64,000 nt of DNA from JAJXTN01 sp038230895 (GCA_038230895.1 JBBRMJ010000001.1:65466-129465); one strand, 5' to 3'; counted from the first letter of the stretch, positions 1 to 9,538 are shown. Numbers and translations: made by a program. The notes: generated by a model from the sequence alone, not told the origin.

Positions 1-1820
1 TTGTAGACTTTGACCGTATCGCCGTAGCGATCGCCGAACTGGCCCAAGGCACCCATGTCTTCCCTGGCGACTTTGGTTGGATATTCCTGGAACGACACTT
101 TGAGGTCTTTGCCAATCTGTTCGTTGACGATTTCTTCGACGCGTTTGATCTGTTCAGGCGTGACTTTTTCCGGGTGGCTAAAGTCGAAGCGCAAGCGTTC
201 CTCAGTAATGTTCGAGCCATTCTGAATCACATGATCGCCCAGCACATCACGCAAGGCTTGGTACATCAGGTGGGTGGCGGTATGGTATTTCTTGTGCTGT
301 TCGGTATGGCCACCGAGGCCGCCTTTGAAGACGCCTTTGGTGGCGGTTTGGGAGCGCGTTCGCTGCTCTTGCATCAGACGCTCAAACTCCTGATCCGCAT
401 CCTCAGCAAGATCTATTTCTTTTTTAAAGGCCTCTTCTTTTGAAAGTTCTACTGGAAAACCAAATGTATCATACAGCTTGAATATCATATCCCCTGTTAA
501 GTTTTTAGGCTCTACCACCGCAATGCCCTCAGATTGGATAATACGAGCGGTGGCTGTCTGTGTTTTACTACTGTTGATTGAAATTCGTGCTGTTGCTGAT
601 TGCAATTTTTCAAACTGGGCGATTCCTTTGCGGAGGGTTTGGCGGAAGACTTTTTCTTCCTTAATTAAGACCTCGATAACAGTGTCGCGGTTGGTGGCGA
701 CCTCTGGGAAATCGTCTTTGTAGAGGTCGACGATGACCGGGACGATGTGCTCCAGGAAGTTCTGCTCAATGCCCAGTTCAAAGGCGAAGCGGACGGCACG
801 GCGCAGGAGGCGGCGCATGACATAGCCCTGCTCTTTGTTGCTGGGGACGATGCCGTCTACAGCCAGGAACGTTGCGGCTCGCAGATGGTCAGCGATGACG
901 CGCATGCTCGCCGCGTTGCTGTCATACGATTTGCCACTGAGTTTTTCAATACTTTCAATGATTGGCCACAACAGACTGATTTTGAACACATCAGGATTGT
1001 CGATAGCAGCAGCAGCGATTCTTTCGAGGCCAGAACCTTGGTCGATGTTTGGCTTTTCTAATGGCTCAAACTTGCCTTCGGCAACCTTGCGGTACGCCAT
1101 GAAGACATTGTTGCCAATTTCCATGAATCGGCCGCAATCACAGTTCGGGTGGCAGAATTCTCCCCATTTCGTATCGTGAGGCGTACCAAAGTCGTAGAAC
1201 ATTTCGGAGTCGGGACCACATGGATCACCAACTGCTGTCGTTTCGGGACCAGTTTTACCTCTGTTCCACCAGTTTTTCGACCCATCGTAATAGAAAATAT
1301 GCTCGCCTGGTTTAATGCCACGCGTATACCCATCCTCTTCACTACCGATGTCTTCGATCGAGGTATCGATACCTTTGTCTTTAAATAATTGCTGCCAGAG
1401 TTCAGCGGCTTCGGTGTCCTTCGGAATATCAAAACGTGGGTCACCAATAAAACAGGTTATATATAACTTTTGCGGATCGAGGCCGACAACTTCAGTCAGG
1501 AATTCAAACATCCAGGTAATCTGCTCGGCTTTGAAGTAGTCACCCAACGACCAGTTGCCGAGCATTTCAAAGAAGGTGGTGTGGCGGTTATCGCCGACTT
1601 CTTCGATATCCTGAGCCCGTAAACAAGTTTGAGAATCGACCAAACGCACGCCTTCAGGATGTGGTTCACCGAGCAAATATGGAATCAAGGGCTGCATACC
1701 GGAGCCGGTGAATAGCGTGGTTGGGTCGTCACGAGGCACGAGCAGCGCGCGTGGGATGCGCTTGTGTCCACGTTCGATGAAAAAATCGAGATACTTTTGG
1801 CGAATTTCCTGAGCGGTCAT
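1..1820 (-). CDS. alaS: alanyl-tRNA synthetase, 5' part (runs off the window)
   Basis: The reading frame is open from an ATG at 1820 to the window edge, giving about 606 of the usual ~870 residues. It charges tRNA-Ala in the cytoplasm. The N-terminal class II catalytic domain is recognisable (FTGSGMQPL near residue 40, GDPCGPDSEMFYDFG near 190). The editing domain carries the first half of its zinc site, HTATH, near residue 515. The frame still reads as AlaRS at the last codon (GDRYGDTVKVY). The second half of the editing zinc site and the C-Ala domain lie outside the window. No frameshift was found in the stretches translated by hand. Confidence 0.95.
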   Translation of the reverse strand, partial: MTAQEIRQKYLDFFIERGHKRIPRALLVPRDDPTTLFTGSGMQPLIPYLLGEPHPEGVRLVDSQTCLRAQDIEEVGDNRHTTFFEMLGNWSLGDYFKAEQITWMFEFLTEVVGLDPQKLYITCFIGDPRFDIPKDTEAAELWQQLFKDKGIDTSIEDIGSEEDGYTRGIKPGEHIFYYDGSKNWWNRGKTGPETTAVGDPCGPDSEMFYDFGTPHDTKWGEFCHPNCDCGRFMEIGNNVFMAYRKVAEGKFEPLEKPNIDQGSGLERIAAAAIDNPDVFKISLLWPIIESIEKLSGKSYDSNAASMRVIADHLRAATFLAVDGIVPSNKEQGYVMRRLLRRAVRFAFELGIEQNFLEHIVPVIVDLYKDDFPEVATNRDTVIEVLIKEEKVFRQTLRKGIAQFEKLQSATARISINSSKTQTATARIIQSEGIAVVEPKNLTGDMIFKLYDTFGFPVELSKEEAFKKEIDLAEDADQEFERLMQEQRTRSQTATKGVFKGGLGGHTEQHKKYHTATHLMYQALRDVLGDHVIQNGSNITEERLRFDFSHPEKVTPEQIKRVEEIVNEQIGKDLKVSFQEYPTKVAREDMGALGQFGDRYGDTVKVY

Positions 1821-1868
1821 TTGCCCTATTATAACAGAGGTGCCCTGAGCGTGGAACGATTCAGTACA

Positions 1869-3011
1869 TTAAGCAGTCTGACCGTTGTCCCATTCGCCGT
1901 AGGTGTGTGCGCCGCCAATGGTATTAGCATGATTTATATTTCCACTCGATAATACAACCATCTCTACACCAAGTTGTGTCGCATTTGCACCGAATATTCT
2001 AATTGCTCGTTTGTAGTTCACGATATCATCAGTCTCTGTTTTTATATACACCAGCTTTGTACGAGGAGGATTGGTGATTATACGATATCGGGAGGCCTGC
2101 TTATCAATACTGAATGGGAAGAGGAATTTTATATCCGACCACGCCATCTTGGGTGGACAATTATTATTTACTTCTTGCATGGTATTCGAAAAGAGCTCCA
2201 CTGCACCCTGCATGCCTTTGTCGAGTTGCGGATCCCGATGAAACTGCGTGTAGCTATCGAAGGCGAATTTCCCGATTGGCCCTCCCCCATAGTCAATCGC
2301 CTGCCCAAATGACACTAAAGCGTCCGCCACAGGGCCACCCGCTATTGCATCAAATTTGTCTGACGGCGACGAGAGCAGCACAATATGATCAATCGGAGGC
2401 GGTAAGCTCTGGGCCAAGGACTTTCCTGGTCGCCGTTTATCGTGACGAACTATGTACTGCATAGTTTCTAAGCCGAGAACGTCGCCCATACTGACGCAAT
2501 AGAGAACCATACTATCAGGTTGGTGCTCATCGATGAGGCGACTCAGCGGATTAGCTACGTCTAGTGCGTCATAACCCTGCGGCGGTTTAAAAAGGGCTGC
2601 AACTTTTTCAGAACCATTTTTGGCAGCAAACAGTTCGCTCGCTGCCGCATACCCATCAGTCTGCCCAAAGCCAGGAAAGACTACGTTTAGCCTGCCGCCC
2701 TTTCCGAGGCGTTCCGCTCCAGGTACCAGATCAAACCTGGCAGGGCGAGCAGGCCAGTGCGTCTTCTCATACAGATCATCGATGATTTTTATGACTGGTA
2801 GAGCTCCAGTTCCGTATGCAGCCATAAGCCCGAGAACCTTAAGGCCACCACGAATAAATTCGCGCTGGGTTAACGTCGCCTCCGTTTCGCCCTGCTGTAT
2901 TTCTTCTGGTGTAACCGGAGGACAGCCCGTAAAAGACGCCGGCGTTTCGCCATGTGGTGAGGCATGCATGTCTGGCAGTATACGCTCGTTCATGATGTTT
3001 ATGTTTAGCAA
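1869..3011 (-). CDS. membrane-anchored alpha/beta-hydrolase-like protein
   Basis: 380 residues from a TTG at 3011; an ATG at 2993 is an equally possible start, and neither has a clear ribosome binding site. One hydrophobic segment lies near residues 53-72 (GLKVLGLMAAYGTGALPVI). The exported part has a nucleophile-elbow-like CVSMGD near residue 170 and a late His (NINHANT), so an alpha/beta-hydrolase fold is plausible. I see no exact family match. It is the last gene of the envelope operon, 2 nt after the wall hydrolase stop, which suggests a role in cell-envelope processing. The fold is inferred from motif spacing only. Confidence 0.65.
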   Translation of the reverse strand: MLNINIMNERILPDMHASPHGETPASFTGCPPVTPEEIQQGETEATLTQREFIRGGLKVLGLMAAYGTGALPVIKIIDDLYEKTHWPARPARFDLVPGAERLGKGGRLNVVFPGFGQTDGYAAASELFAAKNGSEKVAALFKPPQGYDALDVANPLSRLIDEHQPDSMVLYCVSMGDVLGLETMQYIVRHDKRRPGKSLAQSLPPPIDHIVLLSSPSDKFDAIAGGPVADALVSFGQAIDYGGGPIGKFAFDSYTQFHRDPQLDKGMQGAVELFSNTMQEVNNNCPPKMAWSDIKFLFPFSIDKQASRYRIITNPPRTKLVYIKTETDDIVNYKRAIRIFGANATQLGVEMVVLSSGNINHANTIGGAHTYGEWDNGQTA

Positions 3012-3013
3012 TA

Positions 3014-5692
3014 TTACTGATTCGCAGTGATGAGTACGCTTAGATCGCCAATGCCCACAATGTATGGATCGTCCAACGCGTAAGAATGTTCGGCGACTGC
3101 ATGGCCGTTTCGGGAATATTTGTCACTTGCATTGCCCTCTTCAACGTAAACGCGACCGTTGTGGGTGTAAAGTACCATACCGGTATGGCTGGGATCGAAG
3201 AAAATTTGGTCACCAGGTTGTGGTGTGTACTTGCCACGTGCGTGATAGCCGCCTAGGTCTTTAAATCGCTGTATTGATTCGTTAACTGCGGCCAGTCGCC
3301 ATGCGTCACGATTGCCTGTTATTGGAACACTTCCAGCTTCTTCTACCCAGCTCGTAAAATCATTACACCAATATTCTTTATGCATCTGAGTATACTTATC
3401 GACACCCGGACCACAACTGCCTTGAGCACTGGTGTTGCCTCGGTCACAATGCTGTGGAGTTTCGTGGACACCGTTCTGAGATCGAGCAATCGCAACGACA
3501 TGCTTACGAATAGCAGCTTCACCTGTAACTCGAGTTTCGTGACCGTGATGGCTTGGTGCCGGCTTCGATGCCGTCTTGGGATGCGTATTATATGCACCTG
3601 CCGTTAATTCATCGAGGTGATAGGTACTGATCAGACGTTTAATTTTACTCGCATATGCAGGGTCTGTTGCATACGACATCGAGCCAGGCGTACCTTGAGG
3701 ATGGCCAGGTTCACTAAGTATGCCTTGCAGATAGTGGTCAACATCCCGATAATTGGCAATGGCGTCCTTATACCATGCCTTCGTATTGATCAGGCGAGCA
3801 TATTCTTTAATACAGTCTGCAGGTGTGTCAAACCACTCGAAGTTTGCATAAATCTGTACCCTTTGGCCATTATAAACTTCCCAAGTCGGTAGACGTACTA
3901 TTTTGCCTTTCCAGTCGCTGCCGGCCTTCATGCCAAAAAAGTTGTTATAGGTATTGGATAGGACATTCCCATGCAGACCGTTCTCTTCAAAACCCTGGGC
4001 AATCAAGACCTGCGTATTGAATTTGGCACCTTCAAGAGCGGCTTGCATAACACCCGGGTAGAAGCGTTCTAGAAAAGCTCGAGTTTTGGGATCTTGAATC
4101 TCGTTTAATATAGCTTGTTGTGCAGCAGAAATTTTAAATGTATGATGCGACTTCGGGGTTTCTGGACTTGCTTTAGGGTGCGGTTGTGGTGGAGTGACAT
4201 CAGTAAAATCAACTTTAATATTTTTATCATTCATGAGCATCGAAACCTCAACGGTATACGCTGCAACGCTACGCAAATGATTTGCTCCTGCCTTATCACC
4301 GATAGACTCCATAGCTTGAGCATCAGCTTCTACCGCTAAAATTACCGACAATTGATCAGGATTGTAATAATCAAGGTTAGCATTGGTCAAAAAGTGTTCC
4401 TGCCAGGCTTTCGATGCATCAGCAACAACTTTGGTATCACCTGCTTTCGCTTTTTGTAGCTCTGACTGGAAAAGCTCTGCCACATGAATAAGATTCTTTG
4501 ACATACGATCACCAGCATCTGGTTTAAAATCGCCTCCTTGTAGCATAGAGGTACTGTTTGATCGTAGAGCCTTACCGATTATTTCGACGTATTGTGTGGC
4601 TAGATCGAACTGGGCTTTTGCGACATCACTTTGTGGGGGTGTAATTGCTTCTGGTGTGACCGTTGTCGAAGGGCTTGGTGCAACGGCAGGACCTGTCGTC
4701 GGCGTCTTAGGAACTGCGTCTGATGGAATCGGAGTGGATGTTACATTGGGGGCAAGTGTGGGGATTTGTTCCGCAGGTACACCCACTGCTACTGTTGTAG
4801 TCGGCGGCTTGATCGAATCAGGTACAGTTTGTGGTAAGTCATTGGCCTTCGTCGTCTGCTCTTCTCGAATTCTGGGTGTGAACGTATCGGATGAGGCGGC
4901 TACGACCGTAATTTGTGGTTCAACGGATTTGGTTTCCGCCTGAGCGACGCCTGGTGCTAGCATTCCGGCACCTGTCGCTCCAATCACGCCAATAGCTACT
5001 ACTTTAGGAATGAATTGGACAGCAGCCTCTTGGGCTTGATGACGTCGACTCGGTAGTGGTTGGGTGCGATAGCCAAAGACATCAGCAAGAGCATCAACTT
5101 TATCTGGATTTTGGGTGTAAGCGCCCGCCATCATGGTTAGCTTATAGAGCTGGGCTGGCATTGTCTCACTGCCATTCTTAACAGCACACACAGCTTCACC
5201 ATCTCGCTCGGTTTTATTGGCAGCAATTGCTTCAAAGGCTTTTGCTAATTTCGAACTCGATGTCGCATCTTGGGAGCTCATGTAAGCCTTAAATAGAACG
5301 TTTGTGATTGTGGCTGTTTGTTCAGAATCTTCCGGGCGAAATAATTCTAACTTTGCGAGGAGTGACATCTGATTTTCGGGAGACCGGTCAGTGGCGGTTA
5401 TTCTTTCGATGAGACTATGCTGTAACACTTCACGTACGATAACTCCGACACGATCTGCCTCTGCCCTATTTGCATTGTCATTAATGACTGATTTACGGGC
5501 ATTCATGTCGACAATACTTGAGACATGCTTGTCGCTGAGCGTCGCAAGTAACGCATCGTCTGTCAGTAGATCAGCATCAAGCTGCCGAGCCTGTTCAAAA
5601 ACATTCCATTCAACAGAATCGTACTTACTCAATTTATCGGCGACTAGTGCTCCTAATGTTGCTTCTTGAAATTCACGTCCTGCCATGTTCAT
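3014..5692 (-). CDS. membrane-anchored bifunctional wall hydrolase (glucosaminidase + CHAP)
   Basis: 892 residues. Residues 1-228 look cytoplasmic and helical. A single membrane span lies near 230-250, followed by a Thr/Pro-rich linker (about 290-360) and a helical segment. A FlgJ/LytG-type N-acetylglucosaminidase domain covers about 535-690 (QGFEENGLHG with the expected catalytic Glu, NNFFGMKAG). A C-terminal CHAP amidase/endopeptidase domain covers about 745-885, with Cys in EYWCNDFTSW and His in PSHTGMVLY. Together these should cut both glycan and peptide of peptidoglycan. The ATG overlaps the upstream stop (ATGA), so translation is probably coupled. The large N-terminal cytoplasmic part is unusual for a wall hydrolase and suggests control from inside the cell. 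Confidence 0.88.
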   Translation of the reverse strand: MNMAGREFQEATLGALVADKLSKYDSVEWNVFEQARQLDADLLTDDALLATLSDKHVSSIVDMNARKSVINDNANRAEADRVGVIVREVLQHSLIERITATDRSPENQMSLLAKLELFRPEDSEQTATITNVLFKAYMSSQDATSSSKLAKAFEAIAANKTERDGEAVCAVKNGSETMPAQLYKLTMMAGAYTQNPDKVDALADVFGYRTQPLPSRRHQAQEAAVQFIPKVVAIGVIGATGAGMLAPGVAQAETKSVEPQITVVAASSDTFTPRIREEQTTKANDLPQTVPDSIKPPTTTVAVGVPAEQIPTLAPNVTSTPIPSDAVPKTPTTGPAVAPSPSTTVTPEAITPPQSDVAKAQFDLATQYVEIIGKALRSNSTSMLQGGDFKPDAGDRMSKNLIHVAELFQSELQKAKAGDTKVVADASKAWQEHFLTNANLDYYNPDQLSVILAVEADAQAMESIGDKAGANHLRSVAAYTVEVSMLMNDKNIKVDFTDVTPPQPHPKASPETPKSHHTFKISAAQQAILNEIQDPKTRAFLERFYPGVMQAALEGAKFNTQVLIAQGFEENGLHGNVLSNTYNNFFGMKAGSDWKGKIVRLPTWEVYNGQRVQIYANFEWFDTPADCIKEYARLINTKAWYKDAIANYRDVDHYLQGILSEPGHPQGTPGSMSYATDPAYASKIKRLISTYHLDELTAGAYNTHPKTASKPAPSHHGHETRVTGEAAIRKHVVAIARSQNGVHETPQHCDRGNTSAQGSCGPGVDKYTQMHKEYWCNDFTSWVEEAGSVPITGNRDAWRLAAVNESIQRFKDLGGYHARGKYTPQPGDQIFFDPSHTGMVLYTHNGRVYVEEGNASDKYSRNGHAVAEHSYALDDPYIVGIGDLSVLITANQ

Positions 5693-6834
5693 ACTCCCGT
5701 CCCCATCCCGTTATGTGCTGCTATAGTATCCGCTGCAATCGATCTTCGAAGAGCTCCTCCTACTGATGTCAGGCCAATTCTGCCAACCTTAACGCATTCA
5801 GCCTTTGGATTGTCGACAAGCGGCTCAATAATATCAACTCTTTTATCATGAGTCTCTATTTGGTCGTCCACTTCTACACCAACAACTTTTAAATTTTCGA
5901 CTTTGCTTACTTTCTCCTCGATTAGATTTCTGATCTCAGCCCGCTGAGTTTCAAGTCTGAGTAATTCTGCTTGTATCTCACTAATTACAGTTTCTTGTGC
6001 TTTAACTGCGCCCGAAAGCGATCGAAGGGTGATGAGTTTCTCGCCAAGGATACCCTTAAGCTTCGTCTCCTGATTACGAAAACCGATCAATTGCGTATTG
6101 AGTGCGCTGTAATTTATAGTGACCAACTCGCCTAAGTGTGCATCAGAGTAATCGGGGTTCAGCTGACGAAGTGCTGGTAGTAGAACGGTAAAGTTGTCAA
6201 TATGCGCTGCTTCTTTCTCTGCCATCTTAACTTTTATTAATTCAATCTGTGCAGCGACAGCCGCTTCGCATTCAGCAGCCACAACTTCGGCCTGAGCATG
6301 CTGTTCATCCAACTCTTGTTTCTCGCGTAGCGAGGTGTCCAATGATTCTGATACCGCAATTTTCTGAGTGTGAACGCTCGCCAGCTGAACAGCCAAGTGG
6401 TCGATTGAACGCCTCGTATTGACTATTCTGCTATGCCGTTCTTCGTAATTTGACTCCTCGCGCGCTAATAATCCGGTGGCTTCCTCTTCAAGCAATCCGC
6501 ACTCTTCACGCACCGTTCGTGCCTCAGCGCGTGCGATGATAGCAGTCTGTTCGGCAGCATCGCGAGCCAAAATCGCCTCCTCGGCTATCCGGCGAGCAGT
6601 TTCAGCGGCCTCAGTCATTGATGATTCGTGCGTATTAGCTTCTTGCAGTTTTAATCGAGTTTCTACTGTGCTGTCGTCAAATGCGTCGCGAGCTGCAGTT
6701 ATATCCTCACGTATTATATTCAAAACATACTCTAATTTATGGCCAGCACCACTGATACGTGCAGCCAGCTCACTATCATGTATAGCTACGATGTCCGGAC
6801 CGCTCACTCGGGGTGGTGTTGGTAACGTTTCCAT
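5689..6834 (-). CDS. coiled-coil protein of the envelope operon
   Basis: 381 residues, rich in Glu, Ala, Gln and Arg, with heptad-like spacing across most of residues 40-340 and no signal peptide or membrane segment. I recognise no family. It lies between two membrane-protein genes and the wall hydrolase (1 nt after the upstream stop, 4-nt ATGA overlap downstream). A cytoplasmic scaffold or filament that organises the membrane partners is a reasonable inference, by analogy with coiled-coil organisers of wall enzymes. Nothing in the sequence proves it. Confidence 0.75.
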   Translation of the reverse strand: METLPTPPRVSGPDIVAIHDSELAARISGAGHKLEYVLNIIREDITAARDAFDDSTVETRLKLQEANTHESSMTEAAETARRIAEEAILARDAAEQTAIIARAEARTVREECGLLEEEATGLLAREESNYEERHSRIVNTRRSIDHLAVQLASVHTQKIAVSESLDTSLREKQELDEQHAQAEVVAAECEAAVAAQIELIKVKMAEKEAAHIDNFTVLLPALRQLNPDYSDAHLGELVTINYSALNTQLIGFRNQETKLKGILGEKLITLRSLSGAVKAQETVISEIQAELLRLETQRAEIRNLIEEKVSKVENLKVVGVEVDDQIETHDKRVDIIEPLVDNPKAECVKVGRIGLTSVGGALRRSIAADTIAAHNGMGTGV

Positions 6835-6835
6835 A

Positions 6836-8005
6836 TCATTTTCCTACATTTTTAAGCAAAACTGTAGCTGCCTTAAAAGGTTCTAGGCTTACATTCGTTA
6901 CAGTATTTGGCTTACGATTTGCTTGCTCGTATTTCGATGCGAACGAAGGGTAATCACCTGTAAATACGTACTGCACTTTCAGCTCACGTTTTGAATTGAG
7001 TGCGTTAATCTGAGCCACAATTTCTTTGTCAGTTATCGCAGTTATCTCGGTTTGGTTTGACAGACTCATTTGCTGCAAAGTAGCGTCCTTCAGTGCCCAG
7101 TCGACGGTTTGGCCATAGGCATCGTGCAATGCACCATTTGGTACTAACTCGCTATTAATTAGCGCTGCGTTCGTAACATTAGGCATGGCAGTTGTCGTCT
7201 TAAAACCCTGAACAGTTTCTGTCATGCCCTTACCAATTTTGGCAAAAGCTTCTTGAAAACCGATAGTCCCGCGATCGATAGTTACCGTATCGCCAACAAC
7301 TTTCGGCGCTGCGGTTCCAGGTGATTGACATGCACCTACACCCACTAAACCGTACATAGTGGCACGGGGATGTGAACCATCACTAAAAACAATAAGACTC
7401 GTCGAAGACTTAGTGCCATTTTTGGTTTGTGCAATAACATCAATTTTCGCAGATGCGCTGACAGTAAATCGTAGCAGTGTCTTGCTGCAGTTCAATAAGA
7501 AATCTGGAATAGTGGCAGCGTTCCCGAGAATATTGGGTGCAATAGCTTTTTGAGATGCGCCAATTGTCAGTTTGGAAGTGGGAGGGCTTGAAGCACCTTT
7601 GAGAGGGACGTCAAGATTTACAGCCGGGCGAGTCTCATTGGTGGCATGGACTATGCCTGAAGTTGCCATAAAACTTGTCGATAACAAACCGATGAGACCA
7701 ACAGCGAGTCGCCACTTATTACGACGTGGTGACGTCATTATATTTGATCCATGTTCTACTGAAGCGATTGCAGCTTGTACCGCTGTTTGCCGGGAAGCTT
7801 GGAACGGCGACACTGGTTTACTGGCGCTAGTAGCTGGTGACGCCACAGTATTCTGCCCAAGTAAAGTTTCGTTTATAGCTGTTTGCACCGTAGGTTCTAT
7901 GCTAGTCGGATCTACTTTCAACTCGATTTCATCCACTGCCGGCGCTCCTTGCTCCACAAGCGAAGTCCCCAGATCATCAAGACCGATTATTTCACGACTT
8001 GGCAT
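6836..8005 (-). CDS. single-span membrane protein, unknown family
   Basis: 389 residues. A cytoplasmic N-terminus of about 98 residues precedes one hydrophobic span (WRLAVGLIGLLSTSFMATS, about 99-117) and a mostly beta-like exported domain. The exported part contains two cysteines, in LLNCSKT and VGACQS, that could form a disulfide. The ATG overlaps the upstream TAA (TAATG). Topology and the order of segments match the next gene upstream (8005-9285), so the two may be distant paralogues or partner subunits. No function recognised. Confidence 0.78.
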   Translation of the reverse strand: MPSREIIGLDDLGTSLVEQGAPAVDEIELKVDPTSIEPTVQTAINETLLGQNTVASPATSASKPVSPFQASRQTAVQAAIASVEHGSNIMTSPRRNKWRLAVGLIGLLSTSFMATSGIVHATNETRPAVNLDVPLKGASSPPTSKLTIGASQKAIAPNILGNAATIPDFLLNCSKTLLRFTVSASAKIDVIAQTKNGTKSSTSLIVFSDGSHPRATMYGLVGVGACQSPGTAAPKVVGDTVTIDRGTIGFQEAFAKIGKGMTETVQGFKTTTAMPNVTNAALINSELVPNGALHDAYGQTVDWALKDATLQQMSLSNQTEITAITDKEIVAQINALNSKRELKVQYVFTGDYPSFASKYEQANRKPNTVTNVSLEPFKAATVLLKNVGK

Positions 8006-9285
8006 TAACCAGCCCCTCCCGCGAGAGTTGATGATGTATTTGCAGGAGCTGATGGATTAAGGATTGACGGACCATAGTTCTTTTGTGCATCAGATTGATT
8101 TTTAACGGCTGTGGCAGTCATGAGGCATTGCGTCTCATTCAAAGTTGGGAAAGACATATGATCTTTTTCAATTTGTAGTTTGTCAGCGAGATCTGCTTTT
8201 GTGGGGGATTCAGGTAAGCCGACGACATCTTGCATTATTAAGTTAGTAATTGGTTCATAGCGGATTCCAGATCCCTGCTCACCAGTACCAACAGCGTGTA
8301 CATATGTTACGTTAACTTTCATGTCTGGCAGTAGGCTTCGTATATATTTCAGCTTTGCGAGCTGCTGTGGTGACAGGCCAGCTTGGGCTTCAATTTGTAG
8401 ATCAGTCGAAGCCTGCGCAGCAAATAAAGCATGCTCAGTGTTTATCAGTCCGACTGCTACATTATCCAAAATTGGTAGAGCACAGGTTGCTTGTAAATTT
8501 CGGCTTTCCCATCTGTGGACACGTCCCTGCTCTTCAGCACCAACTGGGTTCAATACTTCACCATCAGGAGTAGGATCAGCACAAGGTCCCATAAAGTCTT
8601 TCGCAGTGCCAGGATCTTCAACAAACTCAGCACTTAAAGCGCCACCAGTTCCAACTGGTACTTGAAGATTGAGTTCAGGCACGCCGAGAGAATTTTTAAT
8701 AGCATTTGATACGACACCAGGATTGCCTAAGTTAATCGATACTTGTTCAGTCCCACACACACTTGCACCGACATTGTTAGCTTGTAAGAGGCTGATTTTT
8801 AGAAAGTCACCTTGGTCGTGGACAACAATAGTGCCATGCATATGGGCCTTTTCAACTGGTGGCACTAAGCCTGGAAAACTATAACCATCAATGACGTTCT
8901 GGACGTCAACCGCTGAAACATCGTGCGGCGTAAACGCATATTTAATACCATCACCAATTTTACCGGCAGCATTGGCTCCAGCCTGTACAGTGACTGACGC
9001 TTCGTGAACGACATAGCCTAGCGTAATACCTGCTACTGCTGCAATGCCTAATCCAACGCGCATACGCATGCGTCGAGTTCTATTTGCCTCTAGTACTTGC
9101 TTCGTCTTCTCAGCTTCGTAGTCAGCGAGTTGATTCGGCTCAGCCTGTTGTACAAGCATTTTCTCGACATTTGCCGCTGTTGCTGCATCCGCTATGTTGT
9201 TTTCTTGATGCTGTGCGTGGGAGCGTAGTAGTGAGCCACCTGCCTCGATTAACGATAAGCCTGGAATTGGTAATCCTGGTTTCAT
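8005..9285 (-). CDS. single-span membrane protein, first gene of the envelope operon
   Basis: 426 residues from ATG 9285, which follows a strong Shine-Dalgarno (GGGAGG, 8 nt upstream). The frame stays open to 9426, but that stretch is the structured leader and is not believed coding. A span lies near residues 70-95 (VGLGIAAVAGITLGYVVHEA) between a cytoplasmic N-terminus and an exported domain with several Cys. The C-terminal tail is Ser/Ala/Asn-rich. No family recognised. Its neighbours suggest it belongs to a membrane complex working with the wall hydrolase. Confidence 0.8.
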   Translation of the reverse strand: MKPGLPIPGLSLIEAGGSLLRSHAQHQENNIADAATAANVEKMLVQQAEPNQLADYEAEKTKQVLEANRTRRMRMRVGLGIAAVAGITLGYVVHEASVTVQAGANAAGKIGDGIKYAFTPHDVSAVDVQNVIDGYSFPGLVPPVEKAHMHGTIVVHDQGDFLKISLLQANNVGASVCGTEQVSINLGNPGVVSNAIKNSLGVPELNLQVPVGTGGALSAEFVEDPGTAKDFMGPCADPTPDGEVLNPVGAEEQGRVHRWESRNLQATCALPILDNVAVGLINTEHALFAAQASTDLQIEAQAGLSPQQLAKLKYIRSLLPDMKVNVTYVHAVGTGEQGSGIRYEPITNLIMQDVVGLPESPTKADLADKLQIEKDHMSFPTLNETQCLMTATAVKNQSDAQKNYGPSILNPSAPANTSSTLAGGAG

Positions 9286-9299
9286 AGAGTTTCCTCCCT

Positions 9300-9470
9300 T
9301 GTGGTTTTGTGACTTGCACGCCCGAAGGCACGGCGCAATATACATGCGCTTCATGCAGTCACACCATATCAATGGAAGTGGTGTAGCTGCATGACCAGTA
9401 TGTACAAGTCCCACCCGCAGTTGCATCCTTCTGCGGACTGATCATGCAGCTAGATGAGGGTTCGCCTCAC
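9300..9470 (-). promoter_or_regulatory. structured 5' leader with alternative helices
   Basis: The untranslated leader before ATG 9285 can form at least five hairpins. In minus-strand order these are 9455-9469, 9415-9436, 9352-9393, 9333-9349, and a UUCG-capped stem at 9317-9332. Segment 9384-9398 pairs 14/15 with 9438-9452. Overlapping segment 9379-9393 pairs with 9352-9366 (13 of 15). The two long helices share bases and cannot form together, the usual layout of an attenuator or riboswitch. I did not recognise a known riboswitch class. Confidence 0.6.
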
Positions 9471-9489
9471 CAAAGCTAATTATTTTCAA

Positions 9490-9516
9490 TTTATACTTAA
9501 GTTAAGAGTTTGTCAA
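9490..9516 (-). promoter_or_regulatory. sigma70-like promoter of the envelope operon
   Basis: TTGACA (9511-9516) and TATAAA (9490-9495) are separated by 15 nt. A 17-nt spacing with TAAATT at 9488-9493 is the alternative. Transcription would start near 9483, giving a leader of about 195 nt. Confidence 0.6.
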
Positions 9517-9538
9517 ATTTTTAGTCTAAAATGGATTG

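Noticed and set aside
174..1539. Plus-strand ORFs and the 1058-1447 minus ORF in the first 1.8 kb
   Set aside because: They are shadows of alaS, whose frame is continuous through the region and lacks only its 3' end.
9286..9426. N-terminal extension of the 8005-9285 protein to 9426
   Set aside because: The extra 47 codons coincide with the structured leader, lack a start with a ribosome binding site, and ATG 9285 has a strong one.
9300..9470. Leader as a magnesium (M-box) or c-di-AMP riboswitch
   Set aside because: GGTGAGGC and the link to wall hydrolases are suggestive, but the conserved core segments of those classes could not be found.
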